Shown here: positions 20,824 through 29,497 of the stretch, piece by piece
How positions within the stretch are numbered: position 1 is the stretch's first letter
Layout: every line of letters begins with the position of its first letter
From: Saccharospirillum impatiens DSM 12546
Lineage (GTDB): Bacteria > Pseudomonadota > Gammaproteobacteria > Pseudomonadales > Natronospirillaceae
NCBI RefSeq assembly: GCF_000423605.1
Contig: NZ_AUIH01000005.1
Span: 124,001 to 188,000, forward strand
Length of the DNA: 64,000 bases
Direction of reading: 5' to 3'
Program-made: the position numbers and the translations under genes
The notes under the pieces: generated by a model
Database searches by the model: none
Told to the model about the DNA's origin: nothing
The model's input: only the letters and a program-made list of their open reading frames with translations

Positions 20824-22542
20824 TCAGGATGCGGAAAAGGTGCGTTCAATCAACCCTGGCGTTAACACCTGAGGCAACAATTGCACCGGTCCACCATCAC
20901 CGGGAAAGTAAGCATAGAGAGGAACGCCCTGTCGGTCAAAGCGAGCAATCAGCGCGTCGACTTCGGGAGAGGGGTTTGTCCAGTCGGCTTTCATCAATTG
21001 GACACCCTGTTTCTTAACCAGGGTTTCGAACCGGTCACCGGACAAGGCAACCCGCTCATTGGCTTTACAGGTGATACACCAGGCCGCTGTAACATCCAGA
21101 AACACAGGCTGGCCAAGCATTTGGTAGCTATCAAGCATGGCGGCATCGTAGGGCTGCCAGATATCGATCTGCTGGCGTTGATCGAACACCATTACAAAGG
21201 CAAACGCGACCAATGCCACCCGAAGACCGCGTTTAAAGAATCGCGCCAGGAACCCATTAGCAGACGAAACGGTCAGCGCCGGCCAGATAGCCATAGTCAG
21301 TAGAATAAGGCCGATACCCACTGACAGTAGCGCCGTTGTTCCCTGAATCTCGATCAATACCCACAGCAGCCAGAGAACGGTAGCGAACAGAGGGAAGGCC
21401 ATCAACTGACGAAATACGTTCATCCAGGCGCCTGGCTTCGGCAAACGACGCGCCAGTCCCGGCAGGTAAGTAATAGCGAGAATCGGCAAGGCCATACCAA
21501 AACCCATGGTCGCGAAAATCAGCAATCCGATGGCTGGTGGCTGTAGCAGAGCAAATCCGATGGCCGAGCCCATGAAGGGGGCTGTGCAGGGCGTAGCAAC
21601 CAGTGTTGCCAACACTCCGGTGAAAAACGTACCCGAGGCGCCGGGTTTTTGCGTCAGAGTTTGTCCGGCGCCCATCAACCGCTGCCCTACTTCTACATAG
21701 CCGGCCATGGCCAGCGCCAACACGTAGAACAACAGAATCAATCCGGCCACAAAGAACGGCGACTGCAACTGAAAGCCCCAGCCCACCCAGGTACCAAACT
21801 GCCGAAGCAGCAGCAGAACCGCCGCTACGGCCATAAAACTGAGAACCACGCCCAGCGTGTATATCCAACCGTGAAGGCGCGAGTGGTGCGTGTCCTGCCC
21901 CCACTGAGCCAAATGCATTGCCTTGAGCGATAAAACCGGAAACACACAGGGCATCAAATTCAGGACCATGCCACCCAGCAGCGCAAACACCAGCGCCAGT
22001 GCAAGCGACAGACTTGCCACATTTGAACCCGCTTGTCCGGTGGTATCAAATGCGCCACCCGGCGCTGAGCCTAGCGGGGAGCTACCAGAGGTTCCTGATA
22101 CCGACATAGCCATCGCATTGCCGTTAATATCAAAAACCCGGGTTTGAGGCGGGTAACACAAGCCGGCATCAGCACAACCCTGATACACGACCTCTACAAC
22201 ACCCTGGTCAGCCAGGATCGGGTAATCTGCGGTCATGGTATCGTAATAAACCGGCATTATTTCCTGAAACGTCTCGTCGTACCTTTCGATAACGTTGAAG
22301 GATAATTGACCGCCTCCGACTTCTGCGCCTTCCCGGGTGTCGACTCGATGCTGATCACGATACAGGTAATACTCATCCGCGATATCCCAGTGCAGAGACA
22401 ACTGGTCGCCGCTGCGCTCAACGGTTAACTCAAAGGCTTCATCCACCGGTAAAAACTCCGATGCAATAGCATTACCCAGTACAGCCACACTAACCAGCAG
22501 GACGGCACACAGTTTGGGGATTACGGACAGGTGCTTAATCAT
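20824..22542 (-). CDS. dsbD: Thiol:disulfide interchange protein DsbD
   Basis: DsbD carries electrons from cytoplasmic thioredoxin across the inner membrane to periplasmic reductants. The 572-residue product has all three parts. A signal peptide and immunoglobulin-like alpha domain come first, with Cys123 and Cys129 (GCADAGLCYPP). The membrane beta domain has the paired cysteines Cys199 (LMPCVFPVL) and Cys319 (ATPCTAPFMG). A C-terminal thioredoxin-like domain carries Cys489-Ile-Thr-Cys492 (AAWCITCKANER). It is the last gene of the redox operon beginning at 29222 and starts about 20 bases after the second apbE, suggesting it supplies reductant to that system. Confidence 0.93.
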   Translation of the reverse strand: MIKHLSVIPKLCAVLLVSVAVLGNAIASEFLPVDEAFELTVERSGDQLSLHWDIADEYYLYRDQHRVDTREGAEVGGGQLSFNVIERYDETFQEIMPVYYDTMTADYPILADQGVVEVVYQGCADAGLCYPPQTRVFDINGNAMAMSVSGTSGSSPLGSAPGGAFDTTGQAGSNVASLSLALALVFALLGGMVLNLMPCVFPVLSLKAMHLAQWGQDTHHSRLHGWIYTLGVVLSFMAVAAVLLLLRQFGTWVGWGFQLQSPFFVAGLILLFYVLALAMAGYVEVGQRLMGAGQTLTQKPGASGTFFTGVLATLVATPCTAPFMGSAIGFALLQPPAIGLLIFATMGFGMALPILAITYLPGLARRLPKPGAWMNVFRQLMAFPLFATVLWLLWVLIEIQGTTALLSVGIGLILLTMAIWPALTVSSANGFLARFFKRGLRVALVAFAFVMVFDQRQQIDIWQPYDAAMLDSYQMLGQPVFLDVTAAWCITCKANERVALSGDRFETLVKKQGVQLMKADWTNPSPEVDALIARFDRQGVPLYAYFPGDGGPVQLLPQVLTPGLIERTFSAS

Positions 22543-22562
22543 TGAGTGTTAACCTTGAACCT

Positions 22563-23522
22563 TTAGTCATTTGGGATCTCGTTTGGGGCGGCCAGCGTTC
22601 CAGATACTTTACCCGCTGAGTTACATAGTAAAAAAGGTACATCCAGGGCGACCAGCCAGCTTTCGGCATCTTTACCTTTAAGCATGGCAATCGTGGCCAA
22701 ACTGCCCGCCATAATACAGTGGTCGGCTATGACTGTGACGGCACGGGGTGCTTGTTCAACCGGCCAGCCAGTATTGGGGTTCAGAATATGACTATAGCGC
22801 ACACCCTGGTGAGTGAAGCCCCGCTCGTAATCACCACTGCTGGCCAGTCCCCCCTGGTTTAGCGCCACCCGAGCCATGGCTCGAACATCCCCCCCGGGAT
22901 CCCGAACACCCAGCAACCAGGGCTGGCCGTCCGGTTGAGGCCCGGTTACCGCGATATCCCCGGCCAGATTAGCCATGCCGCTATAACCAGCTTCGTTCAT
23001 CATCGTCACCAGACGATCTGCCGCAAACTCTTTAACAATACCGCCAAAGTCGAGCTCCATGCCTGGCGCTAGCTGCAAACGCTGCCCATCCCACGCCACT
23101 CGCTCCCAGCCTATCAGGGACTGGACGGAGGCCAACTCAGCCTCCCCTGGCACTCGGCGTTGTTTAAAATCCCATACACGCCGCAATACACCAGCGGTAA
23201 CATCAAAAAGACCGTCACTGAGCCAATAGCAGTGGTCTGCGTAGTTCAACAAACCGGCACACTCGGCATCAACACCCTGGACGGTACCCGCATTGCTGTT
23301 TATAACCGATACCAGACTGTCCTGACGATAGCGCGAATAACGCAGCTCCAACCGAACGACCTCGGCTTCAAGCAGGTCCAGAAAACTCTCCGGGGCCTCA
23401 AATACCGCCAGATCACAGGGTCCGCCCATGCCTTCAAAATGGCGCAACCGAGGCTGCTGCGATGCGGCTGGCATCATTGGTAGACCACCATCAGCACAAG
23501 CCTGTTTTTGTGTAGTACCCAA
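22563..23522 (-). CDS. Second ApbE family FAD:protein FMN transferase
   Basis: ApbE enzymes attach FMN to Ser/Thr of target proteins. Family blocks seen are LRYSRYRQDSLVSVINSN, DVTAGVLRRVWDFKQRR, LDFGGIVKEFAADRL, MANLAGDIAVTG, SSGDYERGF, RYSHILNPNTGWPV and the C-terminal AGSLATIAMLKG. Compared with the nqr-linked copy at 6305 it lacks a signal peptide or lipobox and diverges strongly, so it is not a recent duplicate. The frame opens with a TTG at 23522; an ATG at 23477 is an equally possible start. It follows DUF3570, a pairing seen in other bacteria. No protein of this operon shows the usual SGAT target motif. Confidence 0.88.
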   Translation of the reverse strand: MGTTQKQACADGGLPMMPAASQQPRLRHFEGMGGPCDLAVFEAPESFLDLLEAEVVRLELRYSRYRQDSLVSVINSNAGTVQGVDAECAGLLNYADHCYWLSDGLFDVTAGVLRRVWDFKQRRVPGEAELASVQSLIGWERVAWDGQRLQLAPGMELDFGGIVKEFAADRLVTMMNEAGYSGMANLAGDIAVTGPQPDGQPWLLGVRDPGGDVRAMARVALNQGGLASSGDYERGFTHQGVRYSHILNPNTGWPVEQAPRAVTVIADHCIMAGSLATIAMLKGKDAESWLVALDVPFLLCNSAGKVSGTLAAPNEIPND

Positions 23523-23579
23523 ACCGCTCTGGGTAAAACCTTTGGGGTAGAGATCCCAGTACCACCGTATAGACTGCGA

Positions 23580-24824
23580 TCAAAAACGGAAATCCAGGCC
23601 CGTTGTCAGCCGCCAAAACGCGGGTAAGCCCGGCGTTTCATCATCGAAATTAAAGCCATAAGACGGGTTTGCCGCATAACGCTCACCGGTGATGGTCCAC
23701 GAGTAATTACGGAAGTCAGTTTTCAAAGCCAGTCCGAAGCTTAGCGCACCATAATTCGAGAGACGCGGGTCACTGGAATAATAAGTAGTCGTATCAGCCG
23801 TGTAATAAGGATCGGCCTCACCGTGATCCGGTATCTCGTAGAAATAGGCCTGAGTCTGCTGGTAATAGCGCAGCGAAGGGATCAATTGAAAATCGACTTC
23901 ATTGCGTACAAACCACTCCCAGCCCGGTGCGTAATTCTGATACCAGGACAGATCAGTTGTCGTCGACATGATATCCCAGCTATCGGCCAGGAAGCGGAAA
24001 TCCAGATGCAAGGCGCCATCAATGCCCGGGAAATACCGGCGACCACCTGCGGATACAGTAACCAGTGTTCGGCTATCCGGACGGATGTCATACGGCACTT
24101 CGGCACCCGAACGTTCACGATAGGGATCGGACATATAACCGGAACGATGCGTCAGGCTCGCACCCGCTTGCACCACCGTATTCATATCGATGATCTGGCT
24201 GATCCCCTCAAACACAGAAGCCTGCCACTTGGTTTGATCTTTAGCGGCAAATCTCCCCGGATTATTTGCCTGCTGATCGGCCGGATCTGAGTAGTCCTGA
24301 GTTGGGTCCAGAAAATCATAGCCGACCGTGGCTCCGCCGCTAAGCGTTGTCATCTGGTCGTTGATCTGAAGTGAGCCGTCGACGCCTGTACTCAGGGCCA
24401 GGTAATCCTGTTCAACTGAGATTCCTGCCTGCGCACCAACATCAGCTTGAGACCAATAATAGCGCCCCGACCCGTAAAGATCGAAACGGCGCTCAATGGA
24501 TGCGCCCGCCATGTAAACTCGGGTGACGTCTTCAACGTCCAGATAAGTGTAAACCGGGGACGCGCCTGACATGGTTTCAAAACTGCCTTCGACATCCCAA
24601 CTCATATTGGAACCATAAGGCGTCATCAGGTAAAACTGATGTACCTGAATGGTGTAGCGTTCCTGAGCACCACCGTCGGTACGGCTTTCAGGTGAGTCAT
24701 CTTCGGTGTAATAGGTGTATTGGTACCCTGCTTCCGAATCGACCGGAGCCGCCGCTTGTGCCATGGATACCAGTCCGGGAATGGCCAGTGCACTGCGGGC
24801 CAACTGCTTTACTGCTTCAGACAT
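23580..24824 (-). CDS. DUF3570 protein, predicted outer-membrane beta-barrel
   Basis: A 414-residue exported protein. A short signal region (ALAIPGLVSMAQAA) precedes a mature part rich in alternating aromatic strands (YQYTYYTEDD, YTIQVHQFYLMTP, FLADSWDIMSTTTDLSWYQN). It ends in LDFRF, the terminal phenylalanine typical of outer-membrane barrels. The family is DUF3570, usually encoded next to DUF4266 and ApbE. Function is not established. GAGGAAAA lies before the ATG. It sits nine bases after the DUF4266 gene. It might be a pore or scaffold for an extracytoplasmic redox pathway, but that is inference from neighbours. Confidence 0.82.
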   Translation of the reverse strand: MSEAVKQLARSALAIPGLVSMAQAAAPVDSEAGYQYTYYTEDDSPESRTDGGAQERYTIQVHQFYLMTPYGSNMSWDVEGSFETMSGASPVYTYLDVEDVTRVYMAGASIERRFDLYGSGRYYWSQADVGAQAGISVEQDYLALSTGVDGSLQINDQMTTLSGGATVGYDFLDPTQDYSDPADQQANNPGRFAAKDQTKWQASVFEGISQIIDMNTVVQAGASLTHRSGYMSDPYRERSGAEVPYDIRPDSRTLVTVSAGGRRYFPGIDGALHLDFRFLADSWDIMSTTTDLSWYQNYAPGWEWFVRNEVDFQLIPSLRYYQQTQAYFYEIPDHGEADPYYTADTTTYYSSDPRLSNYGALSFGLALKTDFRNYSWTITGERYAANPSYGFNFDDETPGLPAFWRLTTGLDFRF

Positions 24825-24833
24825 CCGTTTTCC

Positions 24834-25070
24834 TCAATTACAACCGCAACCGCCACCAGCAGCGGCACCGCCACCCGATGACGCTTCTTTGGAAAAATAC
24901 ACATGGCCATTCAGTGTCGATTCGAGTCTATTGGGAGACCAACTCATTTCTTCTTTGGCCAACACACCCCGCTCCCAGGGCTGCACTGTCGTGCAGCCTG
25001 CGAGTGTGGCCAGACACATGACTGCTACGCCGCTCGCTTTTCCAATTCGAACCATTGTTGTGTTTTTCAT
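24834..25070 (-). CDS. DUF4266 small lipoprotein with cysteine tail
   Basis: A 78-residue lipoprotein. The signal ends in LATLAGC, giving Cys26 as the lipidated residue. The mature part begins TTVQPWERGVLAKEEMSW, then HVYFSKEASSGGG, and ends in the Gly-rich GGGCGCN with two cysteines. These are the family hallmarks of DUF4266. It partners DUF3570 in this operon. The closely spaced C-terminal cysteines could bind metal or be the substrate of the neighbouring DsbD system; neither is shown. A short hairpin (GAGTCCC-loop-GGGGCTC) lies in the 64-base gap before it. Confidence 0.82.
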   Translation of the reverse strand: MKNTTMVRIGKASGVAVMCLATLAGCTTVQPWERGVLAKEEMSWSPNRLESTLNGHVYFSKEASSGGGAAAGGGCGCN

Positions 25071-25134
25071 GTAAAAGATCCATCACTGCAGGCAGGAGCC
25101 CCTAACGGGACTCTTAGCCAAGAGACTATAGCGG

Positions 25135-26772
25135 TTAACCGAGCATGGGAAGGTCAGCATCAACCTCGATCGGGAAACGTTGGGAGAACGCATGATTCTC
25201 AATACTCCCGGCGGCTCTCAGCTGACGATGCAGATGAGCCGGGGTCATCCGGATACCATTACTATTCGAAGTTGTAGGAACGAGCCGCCCCCCTTGAAGC
25301 TGAACGTTACGCGGCCCGACCAAAGCATCAGTGGCATTAACCACGCTACCGCCAACGACATCACGTCCCAACAACATATAGCTGGTAACCGCCCAGTGAT
25401 CTTTACCCTCACCGCCGTTGAACCAGGGCGTTCGGCCAAAGTCTGAACCGAGTACAATCGTGGTTTTGTCTCTAATGCTGTAAACGTCCAAAGCTCGCCA
25501 CAAGTAATGAAGGTCGACTAATACGGTGCGAATTCGTTGAAAATGGCTGTTGTCGTGATTGTTGTGCGTGTCGAATCCGCCAAATCCAATCTGCATGGAC
25601 GATGCCATTCCAGCGTTCATTGCAGCCGCGCCAATGCGCATCTGTCGTTGCCGGTTATTGTTATTATTTCTGGCCTCGTCGTCCAATACTCTGGCCGCTG
25701 TTCCATCCGGGGGTGTAGCGAGCTCAGCCGCCACGCCCGAGAAAGCAACGCCTTCATCACGAACCATGTACAGCTGACTTTTTAAACGAACTCGTCGGGG
25801 TAGAGATTCCTTTTCAGCCAACACTTCCCGACGCTGGTCTTTAGCTTGCTCAATCAATGAATCGAGACCATTGCGCAGATAGTTGCCTTCCGGATTTGCC
25901 AGTACGTTAAAAACACCAACATCACTGGCACTTGAGCGTGCCACCAAGCCAGCCGTTTCATTATTGCCGCCGCCATCTGTGATGTAAGCCAGTGGCATCT
26001 CAGCACCTTTTGCCGCCGCATAAAGCGCACTGAAGTCAGGGTACGACGGATCCATGCTGCCCGTGTCAGCGAAGCGAGTACCGGTATCGTGGCCGTTCGT
26101 ACGGTTGTCGACTCCGTTTAACACACGCACATGCTGGGAATACAAGCAATAAAAGGCGTCGTAGACAAAGAGATTGGCTGCCATGTTTGTGCCATTTCGA
26201 ACCAGACCGTCAAACAGATCGGCATTGTCGGCGACCAACGTACCAAAATTAATGGTGTCGACTGTCCCTTCCAGGATAGCCGCAGCATTGCCCCGTATGG
26301 CCGCAGCACTGTCCGCCTTAGCAGCTGCCCAGCTAAAGCCTGCTGCGGTGTTCGCACTGAGAACGTCCCCGACTACCGTACCGGACAGCATGCGCTGAAT
26401 CATTTCAATAGACAGGCCAGAATTGTCGTTGCCCTGATCTTCTCGATTAAAGGTTCCCACAAATGGCGCGTATCGCATGTCTTCATCGATGCCGGCCTCA
26501 ATAGCCACATCAACCGCTCGTCGAATAGCCCCATCGCTGAATCGATTGACCGGCGAGGCGCCCTCACGAGCATTGATGTCAATGGTATTTCGCAAACGAT
26601 TCCCTTTAGGGTTACACAGCGAGGTTGGGTCCCAACCTCCCCCCAGGTGCAGGAATACAAAATACCGATCTACTGGAACCGACTCCGCATAAGCACGAGG
26701 CGTCAATGCCATTGGGCTGCACACGGCCATGCCGGTTGCACTGAGTGTTTTAATAAAATCACGGCGTTTCAT
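25135..26772 (-). CDS. DUF1501 family protein, Tat-exported
   Basis: A 545-residue protein with a twin-arginine-like signal (MKRRDFIKTLSATG, then AVCSPMALTPRAYA). DUF1501 proteins share the alkaline phosphatase/sulfatase fold. Family stretches are FVFLHLGGGWDPTSL near the start and, toward the end, GFGGFDTHNNHDNSHFQRIRTVLVDLHYLWRAL and TTIVLGSDFGRTPWFNGGEGKDHW, with metal-ligand-like Asp and His residues. Tat export suggests folding with cofactor before secretion. It starts 11 bases after the cytochrome gene. DUF1501 genes are usually paired with cytochrome-type DUF1588/DUF1592 genes in Planctomycetes; here the pair is in a gammaproteobacterium. Substrate unknown. Confidence 0.85.
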   Translation of the reverse strand: MKRRDFIKTLSATGMAVCSPMALTPRAYAESVPVDRYFVFLHLGGGWDPTSLCNPKGNRLRNTIDINAREGASPVNRFSDGAIRRAVDVAIEAGIDEDMRYAPFVGTFNREDQGNDNSGLSIEMIQRMLSGTVVGDVLSANTAAGFSWAAAKADSAAAIRGNAAAILEGTVDTINFGTLVADNADLFDGLVRNGTNMAANLFVYDAFYCLYSQHVRVLNGVDNRTNGHDTGTRFADTGSMDPSYPDFSALYAAAKGAEMPLAYITDGGGNNETAGLVARSSASDVGVFNVLANPEGNYLRNGLDSLIEQAKDQRREVLAEKESLPRRVRLKSQLYMVRDEGVAFSGVAAELATPPDGTAARVLDDEARNNNNNRQRQMRIGAAAMNAGMASSMQIGFGGFDTHNNHDNSHFQRIRTVLVDLHYLWRALDVYSIRDKTTIVLGSDFGRTPWFNGGEGKDHWAVTSYMLLGRDVVGGSVVNATDALVGPRNVQLQGGRLVPTTSNSNGIRMTPAHLHRQLRAAGSIENHAFSQRFPIEVDADLPMLG

Positions 26773-26783
26773 CTGGGTGACCC

Positions 26784-29222
26784 TTATCCGTAAATAAAGC
26801 GATAGTCGTTCATCAGATACACCAGCACTGCAAACCAGGCGTGCTCGGCATTACTCGATACGTTGCAACCGGACTCAATCTCCTCGGTTACGACGGTTCT
26901 GAACAATTCGAAGGCGATGTCCACATCTTCACTGTCAAGCTCTACTTCTTCATGCAGTAATGCCAGATAAAGAGACTGAATGGTGGTGCGAATGGCCAAA
27001 GCTTCAGACCGCCGGTTAATACCCGAGTCACTTTCCAGATCAGTCGATGTTTCTACCAGACGGAACAAGTTGCGTTCGGATCTTGTTTCCCTGAACTCAT
27101 TTCGAACAACATCGCAAGACTCTTCTACAGCCATTGCCTGAGTCAGTGTCGCGATAATGCCACTGGCTGAATCGGCGTCTTCCATGACTTCGCGGGAGTC
27201 TTTACCACCCATAAACCGACGACCCGTACGCGAATAGAGATTGACTGTACTGCGCCAGCCGCCCGAATTAATCGCCCGCAACTTCTGATTCAACAGATGG
27301 GCAGGTATCAGTCGTGACGTACCAAGACTGTCGTATTGGTCCGACATACCAGGCTGATACAGCCCGCGAGCACGGTAATAACCACTCTTGGTGATCGCAA
27401 AAACCAGCTCTTTGATGTCATAGCCAGAGGCAGAAAACTCAGAGGCTGCATTGGTAATCAAGCGGGCCTGCTGAGCATAGGCATCACGATAGGCCTGAGG
27501 TGAGTCAGGATTTGGTGTACCCATAATAGGCTGTCCAATCAACCCGCGCACCACAATCTGACTGATACCACGAGCATAGGCGGCATCCTGTGCGATGGTC
27601 TCACCTAACCATTGGACTTCCCGGCCGTTGTAGTTATTGCTGGTGCTGAATTCATCATATCCGGCACCGAACTGTGACCAGCCTACTTGAACGCCCGGGG
27701 TCAATGGAACTTCACCCTGGTCTAGCACGTCTAGTTCTTCATCGGTCTGATAGACACCATCGAGGCGGAAATGGCTGAACGCTTCAGCGACTGGGTCCAT
27801 GATTTTATGACAGACAATACAATCCGAGTTAGTTTTAGTTGGGTCAACGATCCCCACCGACTCATTGGAAGCTTCGTCTAATTCCAACGCAGCGACATCG
27901 CGATTACCTTCAATCGCCAATAGATCCTTACCACCAAAGAACCAGTACACCATGCGGGCACGATGACGATGGCGATTGGTGTCCATGGCCGTGAATTTAT
28001 TCAGGAAAACCAGATCCGTCAGTACACCAGAGTGAGGGACGCCAGAGTTTTTAACATTGCCTCCCACATCATTGTAGTACAGCTGCACAGCTCGAATATC
28101 ACGCGGATCGTAGGGGAAGGCTTCCATCACGTACTGGGCGGTCAAATTACCATTTGTTCTGGTTGAGTTCCCGTTTGTATCACGGCCGACCAAATCCGCC
28201 ACATCAAGATAGCTATTCAACGATTCGACATTGGGCCATGAATCCCACTCAGGCTCAGGTAGTACCGGGAGTGCACCATTGCCAGCAGAAGCATCAGGAT
28301 CAACTGATCTTATGTTGGGCCGATCAGTGTCTCCGGCAAATGCATGCCAGGAAAAGGCATTAGCAACCGTATATTTACCGCTAACGAGTTCGCGAAAGTC
28401 GCGGTCGTTACGTGCTAGAAACTCAACAAACAGCAGAGGCTTACGAGACAACGCTTCATCGGAAAAATGACGCAAATAGCCTTCGCTGAGCGGAAAGTCT
28501 GCCATGTCATTATTGTCTGGATCCAGGACGCGGTCGTACCAATCCATACCGTCAAATATGTTTTGGTTGTCGTTATCATTAACATCCCGATTGTATACTT
28601 CATCCGGGCGACCACCGTTGGTCCGACGGTATTCATCCGTCTGAAAACTGTCGTTAAACACATCTTTCAGGCGTTCATAGAAATAGTCTTCTTCCATAAA
28701 GCCTGCCACCACTTCCCGCTCACCCTCAAGGCTTTCAGAAAACCGGGTAATTTCTTCTGGTTCGGGGAGTCGTCCGGCCAGTTCAAAAGCCAACTTATAT
28801 ACGGCCTCGCTCGGGGTCAGTGTGGCAACACCAGGAATGGCCCGATCAACAGTACCGCGGGTAGATTCGTTAAACGCCACAAAGACATACTCGGCGACGT
28901 CTTGCGCATTTTGTCCGCGCAGAGGGCTTCCGGCACTGGGCATGTCTTTCTTGATTTTTGCCATCAGGGAGTCAGTGCTGCCGCAGGACGCACAGCCGAC
29001 GAGAGGCCCGCCAGAGCCACCCGCACCACTGCCACCGTGGCAGGAGGCGCATTCCTTGGCATAAAGCGACTTGCCTGCCTCGTTCAGCGAACGGGCGGCG
29101 GTGTCATCACCGTCAAAGTCCTGGGAGCACCCGACCAGTAAAGTCAGCAGAACGGCCATGGCCAATCCCCCGACTCTTCGGGTCCAACCCATAACATCAA
29201 TGTTTGATTGTTGCGATTCCAT
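26784..29222 (-). CDS. Planctomycete-type cytochrome c lipoprotein (DUF1588/DUF1592-like)
   Basis: An 812-residue lipoprotein with lipobox LLVGC (Cys32). It has a c-type heme motif Cys58-Ala-Ser-Cys-His62, an extra Cys77-x-x-Cys80 pair, and an axial-Met candidate in KDMPSAGSPL. A second heme-type motif Cys468-Ile-Val-Cys-His472 lies in CIVCHKIMDPVAEAFSHFRLDG, which has the layout of the DUF1588 signature found in planctomycete cytochromes. The middle contains family-like segments such as LAFELAGRLPEPEEI. The ATG at 29222 was chosen because GGAG lies eight bases upstream; a TTG 18 bases earlier lacks one. First gene of the six-gene operon. Role unknown; likely an envelope redox protein. Confidence 0.82.
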   Translation of the reverse strand: MESQQSNIDVMGWTRRVGGLAMAVLLTLLVGCSQDFDGDDTAARSLNEAGKSLYAKECASCHGGSGAGGSGGPLVGCASCGSTDSLMAKIKKDMPSAGSPLRGQNAQDVAEYVFVAFNESTRGTVDRAIPGVATLTPSEAVYKLAFELAGRLPEPEEITRFSESLEGEREVVAGFMEEDYFYERLKDVFNDSFQTDEYRRTNGGRPDEVYNRDVNDNDNQNIFDGMDWYDRVLDPDNNDMADFPLSEGYLRHFSDEALSRKPLLFVEFLARNDRDFRELVSGKYTVANAFSWHAFAGDTDRPNIRSVDPDASAGNGALPVLPEPEWDSWPNVESLNSYLDVADLVGRDTNGNSTRTNGNLTAQYVMEAFPYDPRDIRAVQLYYNDVGGNVKNSGVPHSGVLTDLVFLNKFTAMDTNRHRHRARMVYWFFGGKDLLAIEGNRDVAALELDEASNESVGIVDPTKTNSDCIVCHKIMDPVAEAFSHFRLDGVYQTDEELDVLDQGEVPLTPGVQVGWSQFGAGYDEFSTSNNYNGREVQWLGETIAQDAAYARGISQIVVRGLIGQPIMGTPNPDSPQAYRDAYAQQARLITNAASEFSASGYDIKELVFAITKSGYYRARGLYQPGMSDQYDSLGTSRLIPAHLLNQKLRAINSGGWRSTVNLYSRTGRRFMGGKDSREVMEDADSASGIIATLTQAMAVEESCDVVRNEFRETRSERNLFRLVETSTDLESDSGINRRSEALAIRTTIQSLYLALLHEEVELDSEDVDIAFELFRTVVTEEIESGCNVSSNAEHAWFAVLVYLMNDYRFIYG

Positions 29223-29331
29223 ACTGTTTGCTCCAGCCAACCGGGGGGCTATTGGTTATCTGGCGAACATAACAATAAAGGCGGAGGCGCAAGCGGAACG
29301 GCTTCACACTCTCTTTACAATTTACGACATG

Positions 29332-29347
29332 TGTGACGCGCGTCACA
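29332..29347. promoter_or_regulatory. CRP/Vfr-like palindrome between the cytochrome operon and desB
   Basis: A perfect 16-base palindrome with the layout TGTGA-N6-TCACA, the exact half-sites of the CRP family. Its centre is about 117 bases upstream of the cytochrome start and about 158 bases upstream of desB, within the 275-base divergent region. No other gene or strong promoter was recognised in that gap. Confidence 0.55.
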
Positions 29348-29497
29348 AAGTAAATCTGTGTCGTTATTCGCAAGAGTGACCCTGAACGTCGCTTATTGCC
29401 GCGTTTCTGTCATCAGTCGGTGAAATGAAAGCGGCCGGGGTTGGAGCCACTGATTGCCCGCTCTATACTGACGATTGGATTTGAAGAGGAAACACGA

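Noticed and set aside
26784-29222. DADSASG segment of the cytochrome considered as an ApbE flavinylation site
   Set aside because: The motif needs [ST]GA[TS] after the Asp; here it is SGII, so it does not fit.
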